NCBI GenBank assembly: GCA_029256105.1
Contig: JAQSYO010000004.1
Location: 186,001 to 250,000, forward strand
Direction: 5' to 3'
Length of the DNA stretch: 64,000 nt
From: Herbinix sp.
GTDB taxonomy: Bacteria; Bacillota; Clostridia; Lachnospirales; Lachnospiraceae
Position numbers and translations under genes: made by a program. Within the stretch, counting starts at the first letter, position 1. Every line of letters begins with the position of its first letter. Below, in pieces: positions 51,856 through 61,053 of the stretch. The notes below the pieces were generated by a model. The model did no database searches. It was given only the letters and a program-made list of their open reading frames with translations, and was not told where the DNA came from.

Positions 51856-53817
51856 ATGAAAAAGTTTTTTGTTAAATTATCAGCAATTGGTTTGGTAGTA
51901 GCTGTTATATTTACACTGTTTTTATTTAACAGCTCTGTTGCTACTGCTTCTGAGAGTAAGAGGTTCATTGCATACTTTCCAAACTGGGGTATGTATAATG
52001 CTGCTCACCAATCAATGAATGTCGGTATGATTCCGTGGAACAAAGTCACCTGCATAAATCACGCCTTTTTTACAGTAGATTCAAGCTATAAGCTTGTATC
52101 TACTGATGAATGGGCAGATTTTCAAACAACATTTGCACATTCTGACAGTTGGTCTGTACCTGATCGTTTAGCCGGACATTTTGGCGAATATAGATATTAT
52201 AAGGGAGTGTATCCCAATGTAAAAGTAATGATATCGGTAGGCGGATGGACCAGAGGCGAAAATTTCCATGCTATGGCACTTACCGCTTCAAACAGGGCTA
52301 TATTCATTCAGAGCTGTATTGATTTACTTAATAAATATAGTTTTATTGACGGTATTGATATTGACTGGGAATACCCGGGAGTTAATAGAGTAAAGGATCC
52401 TAATGACCAATTTGATAGAGGCTGTCCCGGAGGACCAGAAGATAAAGAAAATTTCACACTACTGCTGAAAGAAATACGACAAGCATATAATGCGAACGGT
52501 ATGTCCGGCAAGCTTCTTACCATTGCCGCTCCGGGTGGATATGAAAAAGTGGATCTTACAAAGCCTGATGTCTATTCACAATATCTCGATTGGCTTAATA
52601 TTATGACCTATGATATTCATGGCGCATGGGATACAACGACAAACCACCAAGCTCTTTTGTATGCTAATCCAAATGATCCTTCCCCTACCTCACCTGTCGA
52701 TATTAAGAACAAATATAATACTGATTATATAATGAAATATTACAGGGATACCTATCGGGTGCCAGCAAACAAATTGAATGTAGGCTCTCCCTATTATTCA
52801 CGCGGCTGGAAGAATGTAATCTCAAGCACGGGTACCAATGGTTTATATGCAACTGCAAACGGTGCTCCAGTAGGTAATCTTGATGATCCAAATAGCCCTG
52901 GTGGTCAGAACTCCTATACGCAGATGAAGGTTCTGGAAGCAACTTCAGGCTATGTAAAGTACAGGGATTCCTATTCGATGGTGCCATGGCTTTATAATCA
53001 GTCCTTGGGTATTATGTATACCTATGAGGACGAGATTTCTGCAAATGCAAGATGTAATTATGTTATTAATAATGGTTTTGGTGGTATCATAGCCTGGGAA
53101 ATTTCCTGTGATTCTTCAAATTTTGCACTGACAGAAATAATATCCTCAAGCCTTGGGATTAACAATGTCCAGATGGTAGCAACACCCACCTTCAGTCCAG
53201 CCGGTGGTACCTATTCCTCCTCACAATCGGTAACCATCTCCTGTTCTACTAACGGAGCTACGATCCGATATACTACGGATGGTAGTGAGCCCACCTCTTC
53301 CTCCAGTCAGTATACGGGAGTAATAACTGTATCAAATACAACTACACTAAAGGCAAAGGCCTTTGCATCCGGCTTAAACAATTCAGCTACCTCAAGTGCA
53401 ACCTATACAATTTCTTCTACTCAAACGGTGGCAACACCAACCTTCAGTCCCGCCGGTGGGACCTACTCCTCCGCACAGTCCGTAATCATTTCCTGTTCTA
53501 CTAACGGAGCTACGATCCGATATACTACGGATGGTAGCGAGCCTACTTCCTCCTCAACACAGTATACGGGGGCATTAACTGTATCAAATACTACCACCGT
53601 AAAAGCCAAAGCCTTTGTATCCGGCATGAATAATTCTGCAACGGCCAGCGCCACCTATACGATTAGCAGTGGTATCCATGCATGGGCTACCTATACCTAT
53701 TATAACGTAAATGACATAGTGACCTATAACGGCAATTCCTATAAATGCCGTCAGGCTCACACATCGCTGCCAGGCTGGGAACCACCGGTTGTACCAGCAT
53801 TATGGCTTTTGATATAA
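51856..53817 (+). CDS. Secreted GH18 chitinase with C-terminal CHB_HEX repeats and CBM5/12
   Basis: This 653-residue secreted enzyme has a signal peptide (about 1-31, cleavage after TATA-like ATASES region), a GH18 barrel (about 35-440) with the catalytic DGIDIDWEYPG (general acid Glu172) and SVGGWTRGENF, then two chitobiase/beta-hexosaminidase C-terminal-like repeats (about 447-525 and 531-610, each with FSPAGGTYSS..TNGATIRYTTDGSEPT) and a CBM5/12 module (about 613-653, AWATYTYYNVNDIVTYNGNSYKC). It should hydrolyse chitin outside the cell. The ATG at 51856 has AAAGGAG upstream. It begins the chitinase operon. Confidence 0.95.
   Translation: MKKFFVKLSAIGLVVAVIFTLFLFNSSVATASESKRFIAYFPNWGMYNAAHQSMNVGMIPWNKVTCINHAFFTVDSSYKLVSTDEWADFQTTFAHSDSWSVPDRLAGHFGEYRYYKGVYPNVKVMISVGGWTRGENFHAMALTASNRAIFIQSCIDLLNKYSFIDGIDIDWEYPGVNRVKDPNDQFDRGCPGGPEDKENFTLLLKEIRQAYNANGMSGKLLTIAAPGGYEKVDLTKPDVYSQYLDWLNIMTYDIHGAWDTTTNHQALLYANPNDPSPTSPVDIKNKYNTDYIMKYYRDTYRVPANKLNVGSPYYSRGWKNVISSTGTNGLYATANGAPVGNLDDPNSPGGQNSYTQMKVLEATSGYVKYRDSYSMVPWLYNQSLGIMYTYEDEISANARCNYVINNGFGGIIAWEISCDSSNFALTEIISSSLGINNVQMVATPTFSPAGGTYSSSQSVTISCSTNGATIRYTTDGSEPTSSSSQYTGVITVSNTTTLKAKAFASGLNNSATSSATYTISSTQTVATPTFSPAGGTYSSAQSVIISCSTNGATIRYTTDGSEPTSSSTQYTGALTVSNTTTVKAKAFVSGMNNSATASATYTISSGIHAWATYTYYNVNDIVTYNGNSYKCRQAHTSLPGWEPPVVPALWLLI
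53239..53537 (+). repeat. 252-base period DNA repeat inside the first chitinase
   Basis: A 47-base stretch beginning TCCTGTTCTACTAACGGAGC is identical at 53239 and 53491, a period of 252 bases (84 codons). The near-perfect DNA identity is higher than needed to keep the protein and suggests recent duplication or gene conversion of the CHB_HEX_C_1 module. Confidence 0.8.
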
Positions 53818-53827
53818 AGGGGGGTTT

Positions 53828-55570
53828 ATGAATATGGTTAAATACAATAAGCATCAGAAGGTATTTGCATTAATTCTGGTTTTTGCGTTATTTGTTGTAT
53901 ATTTTCCGTTTACAACAGGAGCATACGCAGCCAATCGAGGCGAATGGGCGCCTAACACGGCCTACACCATAGGTGATACGGTCACATACAATAGCGTTAC
54001 CTATACCTGTATACAATCACACACCTCGCTGATTACCTGGGAACCTCCGAATGTACCCGCATTATGGCAGGTGAGCACGACCAGTACTGTTGCTACTCCT
54101 GTATTCAGTCCTGGCGGAGGGACATACTCCACTGCCCAGTCAGTGACCATAACCTGTAGTACAAGCGGAGCCACTATCAGGTACACAACCGACGGCAGTG
54201 CACCGACTTCCGCTTCCGCTCAATATACAGGAGTTATAACGGTAGCTTCAACCTCCACAATAAAAGCCAAAGGATTCAAATCGGGAATGAACGACTCTGC
54301 TGTGGTTAGTGCCACTTATACCATATCATCACAACAAACAGTTGCAGCTCCTGTATTCAATCCTGCCGGAGGGACGTATTCCACTACCCAGTCAGTGACC
54401 ATGACCTGTGCTACAAACGGAGCCACCATCAGGTACACAACCGACGGCAGCAGCCCGACCTCCACTTCGGCTTTATATTCAGGTGCTATTACAGTATCGA
54501 GCACCACTACTCTTAAGGCCAAAGCCTTTAAATCAGGGTTAAATGATTCGGCTGTTACCTCCGCCACCTATGTAATTGGAGCCAGTTCCAACAAGCTTCT
54601 TATAGGATATTGGCACACCTGGAATAGCGGTACACCTTTTATTAGGCTTAGAGATGTTAATGCGAACTGGGATGTTATAAACATAGCCTTTGCTGAACCG
54701 GTTTCTCCAGGTAGTACAGATGGAAATATGAAATTTGTAGTCACTGGATTGACATCAAGCTATACCATCAACGATTTTAAAGCGGATATACAAACCCTGA
54801 AAAATAATGGAAAGAAGGTTGTCCTCTCCATAGGGGGCTATGAAGGTTATTTTTCATTGACCTCTTCTGCCGCTGTAGCTGAATTTGTAAGGGATATAAA
54901 AGGTTTTATTGATGAATATGGATTTAATGGAATAGATATAGACCTGGAGCAGTACTCGGTAGAATTCAACAGTGGTGCCGACCCGGATTTCAGAAATCCC
55001 ACATCTCCAAAGATAGTAAATATGATTTCGGCTATCCGATCCATCTGTAATTCCTATTCATCCGATTTCATACTTTCATGGGCGCCTGAAACCTTCTACC
55101 TTCAGTTGGGCTATCAATATTATGGTGGTCTTAACTCAGGGTGCGACAGTCGGGCCGGAGTATATATCCCTATGATAAATGCGCTCCGTGATAAAACGAC
55201 CTATGTACATACACAGCTTTACAATTCCATACAGGTCATGGCACCTGACGGAAATTATTACAGTATGGGAAATTCAGACGCAATAGTAGCCATGTGCAAT
55301 ATGCTGTTAAACGGTTTTAATGTTGGTGGAAGATCGGAATACTTCTTTCAAGCCTTAAGGCCGGATCAGGTAGTAATCGGAGTACCTGCATCTGCAAATG
55401 CAGCAGGAAGCGGCCAGATTTCCAATCAGGGATTACAGCAGGCCTTCAATACGCTTTCGGCAAGCTTCCCAGGTCTTAGAGGTATTATGACCTGGTCCAT
55501 TAATTGGGATGCATATCAAAATAATAACTCCTTTGCTCAGAGTAATGGAGCGTACCTGGATACCAAGTAG
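53828..55570 (+). CDS. Secreted GH18 chitinase with N-terminal CBM5/12 and CHB_HEX repeats
   Basis: This 580-residue secreted enzyme has a signal peptide (about 1-35), a CBM5/12 module (about 37-82, GEWAPNTAYTIGDTVTYNSVTYTC), two CHB_HEX repeats (about 87-166 and 172-251, FSPGGGTYST and FNPAGGTYST) and a C-terminal GH18 domain (about 258-575) with NGIDIDLEQY (general acid Glu374) and LSIGGYEGYFS. The order is the mirror of the preceding chitinase. The catalytic Leu where the first enzyme has Trp suggests a different GH18 subgroup. The start at 53828 follows the first stop by 10 bases with GGGGGG upstream. Confidence 0.95.
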   Translation: MNMVKYNKHQKVFALILVFALFVVYFPFTTGAYAANRGEWAPNTAYTIGDTVTYNSVTYTCIQSHTSLITWEPPNVPALWQVSTTSTVATPVFSPGGGTYSTAQSVTITCSTSGATIRYTTDGSAPTSASAQYTGVITVASTSTIKAKGFKSGMNDSAVVSATYTISSQQTVAAPVFNPAGGTYSTTQSVTMTCATNGATIRYTTDGSSPTSTSALYSGAITVSSTTTLKAKAFKSGLNDSAVTSATYVIGASSNKLLIGYWHTWNSGTPFIRLRDVNANWDVINIAFAEPVSPGSTDGNMKFVVTGLTSSYTINDFKADIQTLKNNGKKVVLSIGGYEGYFSLTSSAAVAEFVRDIKGFIDEYGFNGIDIDLEQYSVEFNSGADPDFRNPTSPKIVNMISAIRSICNSYSSDFILSWAPETFYLQLGYQYYGGLNSGCDSRAGVYIPMINALRDKTTYVHTQLYNSIQVMAPDGNYYSMGNSDAIVAMCNMLLNGFNVGGRSEYFFQALRPDQVVIGVPASANAAGSGQISNQGLQQAFNTLSASFPGLRGIMTWSINWDAYQNNNSFAQSNGAYLDTK

Positions 55571-55607
55571 ACTTGTTCAACTTCGCTGAATATTAAAGTT
55601 TTCGAAG

Positions 55608-55650
55608 GTGTATAGTCTACAGCTGAAGCTCTGATGGCTTGGCTATACAC
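55608..55650 (+). other. Hairpin before the chitinase terminator
   Basis: GTGTATAG (55608-55615) and CTATACAC (55643-55650) form an 8-base perfect stem just downstream of the second chitinase. It may protect the message 3' end or assist termination. Confidence 0.5.
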
Positions 55651-55652
55651 TA

Positions 55653-55695
55653 TATGGAGCATAACCCATTATAAAAAAGGGATATGCTCCATTTT
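55653..55695. terminator. Bidirectional terminator between chitinase and siderophore operons
   Basis: TATGGAGCATAACCC (55653-55667) pairs with GGGATATGCTCCA (55679-55691) with one bulged position, followed by TTTTAATT. It lies between the convergent stops at 55570 and 55753. Confidence 0.85.
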
Positions 55696-55752
55696 AATTA
55701 CTCCTATTTACTTGTAAAATATAGGTACCCTGTTAAATTCATAGAAATTCTT

Positions 55753-56565
55753 TTATATATCCAGATGTCTTACATAGTATTTTCCCTTTGGCACAATTAA
55801 TGGTGAATCGGAAACCGGATCATTAATCACTGCGCAATCAAGTCCGAAAACCTGTTTTATCAATTCTTCTGTTATTACCTCTGATGGAGCACCTTGAGCA
55901 ACAAGATTGCCTTTATGTACTGCAAATATATGATCTGCATATCGAGCGGACAAGTTTATATCATGCAGTACCATTACAATCGTAGTCCCACGTCTACGAT
56001 TTAAATCTGTTAATAAATCCAGAATCTCGATCTGATAAGCAATATCCAGAAATGTAGTGGGTTCGTCTAGAAGAAGAATGTCCGTTTGCTGGGCAAGAGC
56101 CATGGCAATCCAAACCCTCTGGCGCTGTCCTCCAGACAATTCATCTACACTTCGATTCGCAAGTTCTGTGATGCCCATGATATCCAACGCTTCTTCCACA
56201 GCTTCATAATCCTTTTTGCCCATTCCCTTTAAGAAGGTTTGATACGGAAAACGTCCACGCGCCACTAAATCTGACACAATAATGCCTTCCGGAACAACCG
56301 GTGACTGAGGAAGTAATCCCAAAACCTGTGCTAAATGCTTCGAGGGGATGGCGCTGATTTGCTTTCCATCAAGTACAATCTCTCCAGAAGCAGGTTTTAT
56401 TAATCTGGCAAGAGTTTTCAACAAGGTAGATTTACCACAAGCATTCGCTCCAATGATTACACTGATTTTATTGCTCGGAATTACTACATCAATACCATTA
56501 ATAATAATTTTTTTATCATATCCTGCTATTACATTACTAGCTGAAAATAATCGTGCTTTACTCAT
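55753..56565 (-). CDS. Iron-siderophore ABC transporter ATPase (FhuC/FepC type)
   Basis: This 270-residue ABC ATPase has Walker A IGANACGKST, the Q-loop in VLGLLPQSP, signature ELSGGQRQR, Walker B ILLLDEPTTFLD and the switch region VLHDINLSARYADH, all typical of siderophore and B12 importers. Its ATG overlaps the permease stop by four bases, and AGGAGG lies seven bases upstream. It completes the four-gene operon 59685-55753. Confidence 0.93.
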   Translation of the reverse strand: MSKARLFSASNVIAGYDKKIIINGIDVVIPSNKISVIIGANACGKSTLLKTLARLIKPASGEIVLDGKQISAIPSKHLAQVLGLLPQSPVVPEGIIVSDLVARGRFPYQTFLKGMGKKDYEAVEEALDIMGITELANRSVDELSGGQRQRVWIAMALAQQTDILLLDEPTTFLDIAYQIEILDLLTDLNRRRGTTIVMVLHDINLSARYADHIFAVHKGNLVAQGAPSEVITEELIKQVFGLDCAVINDPVSDSPLIVPKGKYYVRHLDI

Positions 56566-57596
56566 GCTGCTCCTCCTGTTCGATTAATGCGTATCAGTAA
56601 AAATAAAAGGTAAGGCGCACCTAAGATTCCTGTAATGATTCCAACTGGAAATCGGATATCAAAAGCAAATTGACCAATAAGGTCCGCACCAAGTACCAAG
56701 GCAGCTCCAACCAAACCGGAAGGAATTACATTGGAGGTTCCAACGCCTACAAGTCTACCCGCGATAGGTCCCGCAAGAAACGCAACAAATGCAACCGGCC
56801 CTGTGACCGCTGTTGCAAAAGCTATTAAAAACACGGAGCTCAGAACTAATAAAAGACGAGTCTGATCTGTTTTTAATCCAAGTGTAGTGGCTGTCTGCTC
56901 TCCTAATTCTAATATCTTAAGATGTCTTCCTAGCATTGTAATTACGAAACCAAAGATTACCACAGCCAGAAAAAGTCCCGGAATATCTTTCATTTGCATT
57001 CCATTTAAACTTCCGCTGAGCCACCTAAGTGCAGCAGGAACATCATATTGATTCGCTCTGAGTAATAAGAAGGAAATAATTGCATTCAACATTGCCTGTA
57101 TCCCTATTCCAATCAGAATAAGTCTTCCGCCTGAAAAGCTTCCGCCCTTAGAGAGCATATAGATCAACGCTGCAACTAAGAGTCCGCAAAGGACAGCTGC
57201 CACAGAGACTAGATTCCCACTTATTTTAAGAATAAGGATGCAAAAAACAGCTGCTACACTGGAGCCGGAAGTTACCCCTATAATGTCCGGACTTGCCAAA
57301 GGATTACGCAGCATGGTCTGAAACGTATTTCCTGCCATCCCAAACGCAATTCCAACGAATAGTCCGGAAAGCATTCTTGGCAATCGCAACGTCCCTATGG
57401 CAAAGGTAGCTCCTTGTATTTGTTCCCCAAAAAGAACCCTGATTACTATGCTGGTAGGATATTTCGTGTTACCCAATATTAGCATCATGCCAGAAAGTAA
57501 TAAAATAAAAGCAACCAGAAGAATCGTAACTGTGATCCATCGGAATCTTCTGTTAAAGTAACCTTTTTTGATAATACCCATATTATTATTTGTCAT
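56562..57596 (-). CDS. Iron-siderophore ABC transporter permease (FecCD family)
   Basis: This 344-residue protein of about ten membrane segments has the FecCD signatures IGTLRLPRMLSGLFVGIAFGMAGNTFQTMLRNPLASPDIIGV and the ATPase-contact GPVAFVAFLAGPIAGRLVG. The ATG at 57596 overlaps the previous stop by four bases. It should form a heterodimeric channel with the permease at 57593-58591 and bring ferric siderophore into the cell. Confidence 0.94.
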   Translation of the reverse strand: MTNNNMGIIKKGYFNRRFRWITVTILLVAFILLLSGMMLILGNTKYPTSIVIRVLFGEQIQGATFAIGTLRLPRMLSGLFVGIAFGMAGNTFQTMLRNPLASPDIIGVTSGSSVAAVFCILILKISGNLVSVAAVLCGLLVAALIYMLSKGGSFSGGRLILIGIGIQAMLNAIISFLLLRANQYDVPAALRWLSGSLNGMQMKDIPGLFLAVVIFGFVITMLGRHLKILELGEQTATTLGLKTDQTRLLLVLSSVFLIAFATAVTGPVAFVAFLAGPIAGRLVGVGTSNVIPSGLVGAALVLGADLIGQFAFDIRFPVGIITGILGAPYLLFLLIRINRTGGAA

Positions 57597-58591
57597 ATTG
57601 ACCGCACCTTCGCTCTCTTAGCAATAATAATTAGGATTGGAGCCCCAAAAAATGCAGTGACAATCCCTGCCTCAAGCTCACCCGGGTTACCAATAAGCCT
57701 TCCAATTATGTCTGAGCTTGTTAAGAGAATGGCTCCACCAACTGCTGACATCGGGACAATATACCGCAGGTTTGGTCCGCAGATAAGACGTATTGTGTGA
57801 GGAATCATTAGACCAACAAATCCAATCGGTCCAGCCAACGCAGTAGTTGCCCCGCATAGCAATACTCCGGCAAAAGCGCTAATTACTCTGATAATCCCTG
57901 TTCGTACACCTAATCCTGTTGCAACATCATCTCCCAATGCCAAAGCATTTAATGCCGGCGTTGATAGAATTCCAATTAAGATCCCAAGGATAAGAAAGGG
58001 TGACACTGTAGCAATTCCTTCCCAGGTTGCACCGCTGACACTGCCAACCTGCCAGAAACGAAATGCATTCATTACTTCTGTTCTTGGAAGTATAACTGCA
58101 CTAACCAGAGAAGATAATGCCGCACTGGTAGCTGCACCTGCTAATGCAAGTTTTATCGGTGTTGCTCCTCCTTGACCGAGGGAGCCAATTCCATATACAA
58201 AGATGGCTGTGACCGCCGCACCAGCTAAAGCAAATACGATGTAATGACCAGCGGTATTAATATGAAAAAATGCGATCCCACTTACTACAAATAAGGATGC
58301 CCCTGTATTGACACCCAAAATACTGGGATCAGCGATTGGATTACGTGTTATGGCCTGCATCAAAGCACCGGAGACTCCAAGAGAAGCTCCGGCGATAATA
58401 CTGAAAACAGTTCTGGGAACACGTTCACGGACTACCATTGCACTGAAAGATGTATTATCCGGATGAAATAAAGCATTCACCACATCAGGAAAGGCTATAT
58501 ATCGTGCTCCAAAGGCCAACGAGGCTAAAACACATAATGTTATACCAAAAATACTACTAATAAATAATATTACTATTTTTGAAAGCTTCAT
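57593..58591 (-). CDS. Iron-siderophore ABC transporter permease (FecCD family)
   Basis: This 332-residue membrane protein carries VVRERVPRTVFSIIAGASLGVSGALMQAITRNPIADPSILGVN and GPIGFVGLMIPHTIRLICGP, both FecCD hallmarks. Its ATG overlaps the binding-protein stop by four bases. It pairs with the next permease. Confidence 0.94.
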   Translation of the reverse strand: MKLSKIVILFISSIFGITLCVLASLAFGARYIAFPDVVNALFHPDNTSFSAMVVRERVPRTVFSIIAGASLGVSGALMQAITRNPIADPSILGVNTGASLFVVSGIAFFHINTAGHYIVFALAGAAVTAIFVYGIGSLGQGGATPIKLALAGAATSAALSSLVSAVILPRTEVMNAFRFWQVGSVSGATWEGIATVSPFLILGILIGILSTPALNALALGDDVATGLGVRTGIIRVISAFAGVLLCGATTALAGPIGFVGLMIPHTIRLICGPNLRYIVPMSAVGGAILLTSSDIIGRLIGNPGELEAGIVTAFFGAPILIIIAKRAKVRSI

Positions 58592-59685
58592 TCTACTTTA
58601 TCAGCTGCCTCTCCAATTCGGTTCAGGTATTCATCGATTGTTGCTGGAATAGATAATGCACTGGGAGTACCGGATGCTGCCAGTGGCGTACCATCTTCAA
58701 TCAGAACGACTGAATCCCTTTGAACAGCAGGGATTGTCCCCACAAGAGCATCTGCCTGTAATGCTTCGAGTAAGGTTGCATCACCATAAGCAATAATAAT
58801 ATCTACATCCTTTAATATATCAACATTTTCAGCACTGAGTTCAAGTGCGAAGCTTGCAGAACCTTCCGCCAGCTTTAATACACTCTCCGGAAACTCCATT
58901 CCTAAATCTGTAAGATATGCCGCACGTGGATCGGTCGGCAGATAAATATAAAACTTTCCTAAATCTGACGGATTAAAATAGAAAAAGGCTGCGGTCTTTC
59001 CTGCAATTTGTGGATATTCACTGGTTTTATCTGCAATGAGCTGTTCCAGCTGAACAACCTTCAGTTCTCCTTCAGCTTTCATACCCATTCCGGTCGCATC
59101 CATAATAATCTGATCACGCCAGTAAGTCTGCCATGCAAGAGTGGGAAATGCTACTACTGGAGCAATAGCGCTTAATAAATCATATTCTTCTTGAGTAATT
59201 CCAGAGTACGCAGCTAGAATGACATCAGGCTGTACATCACTAATTGCTTCATAATTCAAACCATCGGTATCATTAAAGATAATCGGTATTTCAACACCTA
59301 AGTCTTTAAATCCTTGTGCAGTCCATGGTAATAGACCACTGTCATCAGTTACCCCATAATTTGCTTGTGATACACCGACAGGAACAACACCTAATGCCAA
59401 TGGAACATCCTGGTTTCCCCAAGAAATGGTAGCGATACGCTCCGGCTTCTTTTCTATCATTGTTTCGCCGAAAGCGTGCTTTATTGTAATTGGATATTCC
59501 GTTGTAGTTTCGGTTGTATTACTGGTGGAAGAAGCTTCTTCTGCAACCGGTGTTACTGTTGCAGTTTCTTCGGATGGGGTAACAACATCTTGATTATTGG
59601 AAGATGTATTCTCAGCCTTTGAGCAAGCTGTTAACGATAAAATAAGTACTATTACTAAAATAAAACTACTCTTGTTGAATTTCAT
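58588..59685 (-). CDS. Iron-siderophore binding lipoprotein (FepB/FecB type)
   Basis: This protein of about 365 residues has a lipoprotein signal (lipobox SLTAC near 17-21), a Ser/Thr/Val/Glu-rich linker and a class III (Peripla_BP_2) binding fold: ITIKHAFGETMIEKKPERIATISWGNQDVPLALGVVPVGV, EAISDVQPDVILAAYSGI. It should capture a ferric siderophore at the cell surface. The ATG at 59685 has AAAGGAGC at good spacing; an earlier in-frame ATG at 59712 would bury that site. It starts a tightly coupled operon. Confidence 0.93.
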   Translation of the reverse strand: MKFNKSSFILVIVLILSLTACSKAENTSSNNQDVVTPSEETATVTPVAEEASSTSNTTETTTEYPITIKHAFGETMIEKKPERIATISWGNQDVPLALGVVPVGVSQANYGVTDDSGLLPWTAQGFKDLGVEIPIIFNDTDGLNYEAISDVQPDVILAAYSGITQEEYDLLSAIAPVVAFPTLAWQTYWRDQIIMDATGMGMKAEGELKVVQLEQLIADKTSEYPQIAGKTAAFFYFNPSDLGKFYIYLPTDPRAAYLTDLGMEFPESVLKLAEGSASFALELSAENVDILKDVDIIIAYGDATLLEALQADALVGTIPAVQRDSVVLIEDGTPLAASGTPSALSIPATIDEYLNRIGEAADKVE

Positions 59686-59806
59686 ATGTACGCTCCTTTT
59701 TGTCTTAATCATATAAGATTTGCAAACTTATATAATTTATAAGATTCACAATTTTCTTCTACATGATTTGTAATTTTCTACTACATGTTTTATGTTTTTT
59801 GCTGTT

Positions 59807-59881
59807 TTGCTTAAGCAACGGATTTAGTCTATTATAATTTATTTATTTTGTCAAGCATTTTGAGATTGATTATCATTATTA
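59807..59881 (-). promoter_or_regulatory. Siderophore operon promoter with Fur-type box
   Basis: On the minus strand, TTGACA (59854-59849) and TAGACT (59831-59826) are 17 bases apart. Just upstream lies TGATTATCATTATTA (59867-59881 on the plus strand), matching the 7-1-7 Fur box TGATAATnATTATCA at 12 of 14 arm positions. Near the start point is the perfect 12-base palindrome TTGCTTAAGCAA (59807-59818). Iron repression by Fur is the likely reading. Confidence 0.72.
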
Positions 59882-59970
59882 TTCCGAATAAACTCTGCAC
59901 GTTCTCTGAAGTTTCGTAATTTATACCGCTTAATTCAATCATTTTACATATTGTCACCCTATTTCTACAG

Positions 59971-60000
59971 CAAAAATGCACCCATTCGAAAATGAGTGCA
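59971..60000 (-). terminator. Terminator after the ferredoxin-reductase-like gene
   Basis: On the minus strand TGCACTCATT, a TTCG tetraloop and AATGGGTGCA (60000-59977) form a 10-base stem with one G-U pair, followed by TTTTTGCTG. It lies about 160 bases beyond the 60158 stop; the bases between (60001-60157) show no gene. Confidence 0.8.
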
Positions 60001-60157
60001 CCCATCTTTAACTTATTTAATTTCACTTATATAACAGACATTACTTACTAATAATCACGTTCAGCAATGGACAATTATTGAGTAATCCCTTCAACTGTGT
60101 AATATTCCATCAACGACTGGATCCCCTATTTCCCTTCGATGCTTTGTTATTAAGTAC

Positions 60158-60862
60158 TTATATAATAAAATAATCTGGTAAGATTTCTTCTTTTTTATCT
60201 ATTATTATATCAGCATCTTTCACCTTTTTGTCTCTTAACCGAAGTATGATATCTTTAATAAAAATATCACTTCCAACAACATAATAAATAGCATTTTCTG
60301 TTTCTATTACTTGTTGAAGTATTTCATAAAAGCCTTGTCTAGAATTCAACCAATAATTCTTGTAATTATCATCTCCAAGCTTATCTAATTCCTCTTTAAA
60401 GATAAATTCACTTGATGAATCTACATTCACATTTATAAGCGATGGAATATTGTATTTATCCTTTATGTAAGCATGAATAATCGGCCTTATTGTAGCAATC
60501 CCAACCCCCATAGATAATGCAATGATAGGTCTATTACAACGTTTTAAGCCCATTCTTGATCCTAATTTAAATAGAATAATTTCATCACCTGTTTTTAACT
60601 TGGATAACTTGATTTTAAATTCTGAAGAACTACCTGGTACTCTAGTGGTGATACCAATTTTATTTTCGTCAGGTAATGTCATGATAGACATATGCCGAAC
60701 CCAATTTTTATTGGGTAACTCACCTTCATCAAACCCAACAAGTCCAATATGGGTATGCGCACCTTCTTCCCAAGTTAAATCTACTGGTTTTTCTAAAAAA
60801 TATGTCTTAGTGCCTTCTGCTTCCTCAATAATATCTTCAATTTTCAATTTGTATTTAATCAT
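60158..60862 (-). CDS. Ferredoxin-NADP reductase-like flavoprotein
   Basis: This 234-residue soluble protein has an N-terminal FAD-binding barrel with RHMSIMTLP (the RxxS flavin motif) and GITTRVPGSSSEF, then an NAD(P)-binding domain with ALSMGVGIATIRPIIHAY and YYVVGSDIFIKDI. It lacks the C-terminal [2Fe-2S] domain of related reductases and would need a separate electron carrier. The ATG at 60862 has GGGGGAA upstream. It is a single gene with its own promoter and terminator. The partner is unknown. Confidence 0.88.
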   Translation of the reverse strand: MIKYKLKIEDIIEEAEGTKTYFLEKPVDLTWEEGAHTHIGLVGFDEGELPNKNWVRHMSIMTLPDENKIGITTRVPGSSSEFKIKLSKLKTGDEIILFKLGSRMGLKRCNRPIIALSMGVGIATIRPIIHAYIKDKYNIPSLINVNVDSSSEFIFKEELDKLGDDNYKNYWLNSRQGFYEILQQVIETENAIYYVVGSDIFIKDIILRLRDKKVKDADIIIDKKEEILPDYFII

Positions 60863-60918
60863 ATTTGTGTTCCCCCCATTATTACAACCTTCAAATTCAC
60901 AAAACCATCTTTATCTAC

Positions 60919-60947
60919 TATATACCTATTGTTCGACAACATGTCAA
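60919..60947 (-). promoter_or_regulatory. Promoter of the ferredoxin-reductase-like gene
   Basis: On the minus strand, TTGACA (60947-60942) and TATATA (60924-60919) are 17 bases apart, about 60 bases upstream of the gene. A short inverted repeat TTGTTCGACAA lies in the spacer. Confidence 0.7.
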
Positions 60948-60955
60948 TACATTTA

Positions 60956-60995
60956 TATAAATTTGGTTTCAATTATATAAATTTCGTTTCAATTA
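60956..60995. repeat. Two tandem 20-base repeats
   Basis: TATAAATTTGGTTTCAATTA (60956-60975) is followed directly by TATAAATTTCGTTTCAATTA (60976-60995), differing at one base. The pair lies just upstream of the -35 at 60942-60947 and could be tandem regulator sites. Confidence 0.6.
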
Positions 60996-61053
60996 CAATC
61001 GAATGGATTAAAATCAAAAGCTTAACCAATCATTTTGCAATGGCCTTATTCAC

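Noticed and set aside
59832-60026. 64-residue minus-strand frame near the siderophore promoter
   Set aside because: It covers the Fur box, the promoter and a strong terminator hairpin and has no ribosome site.
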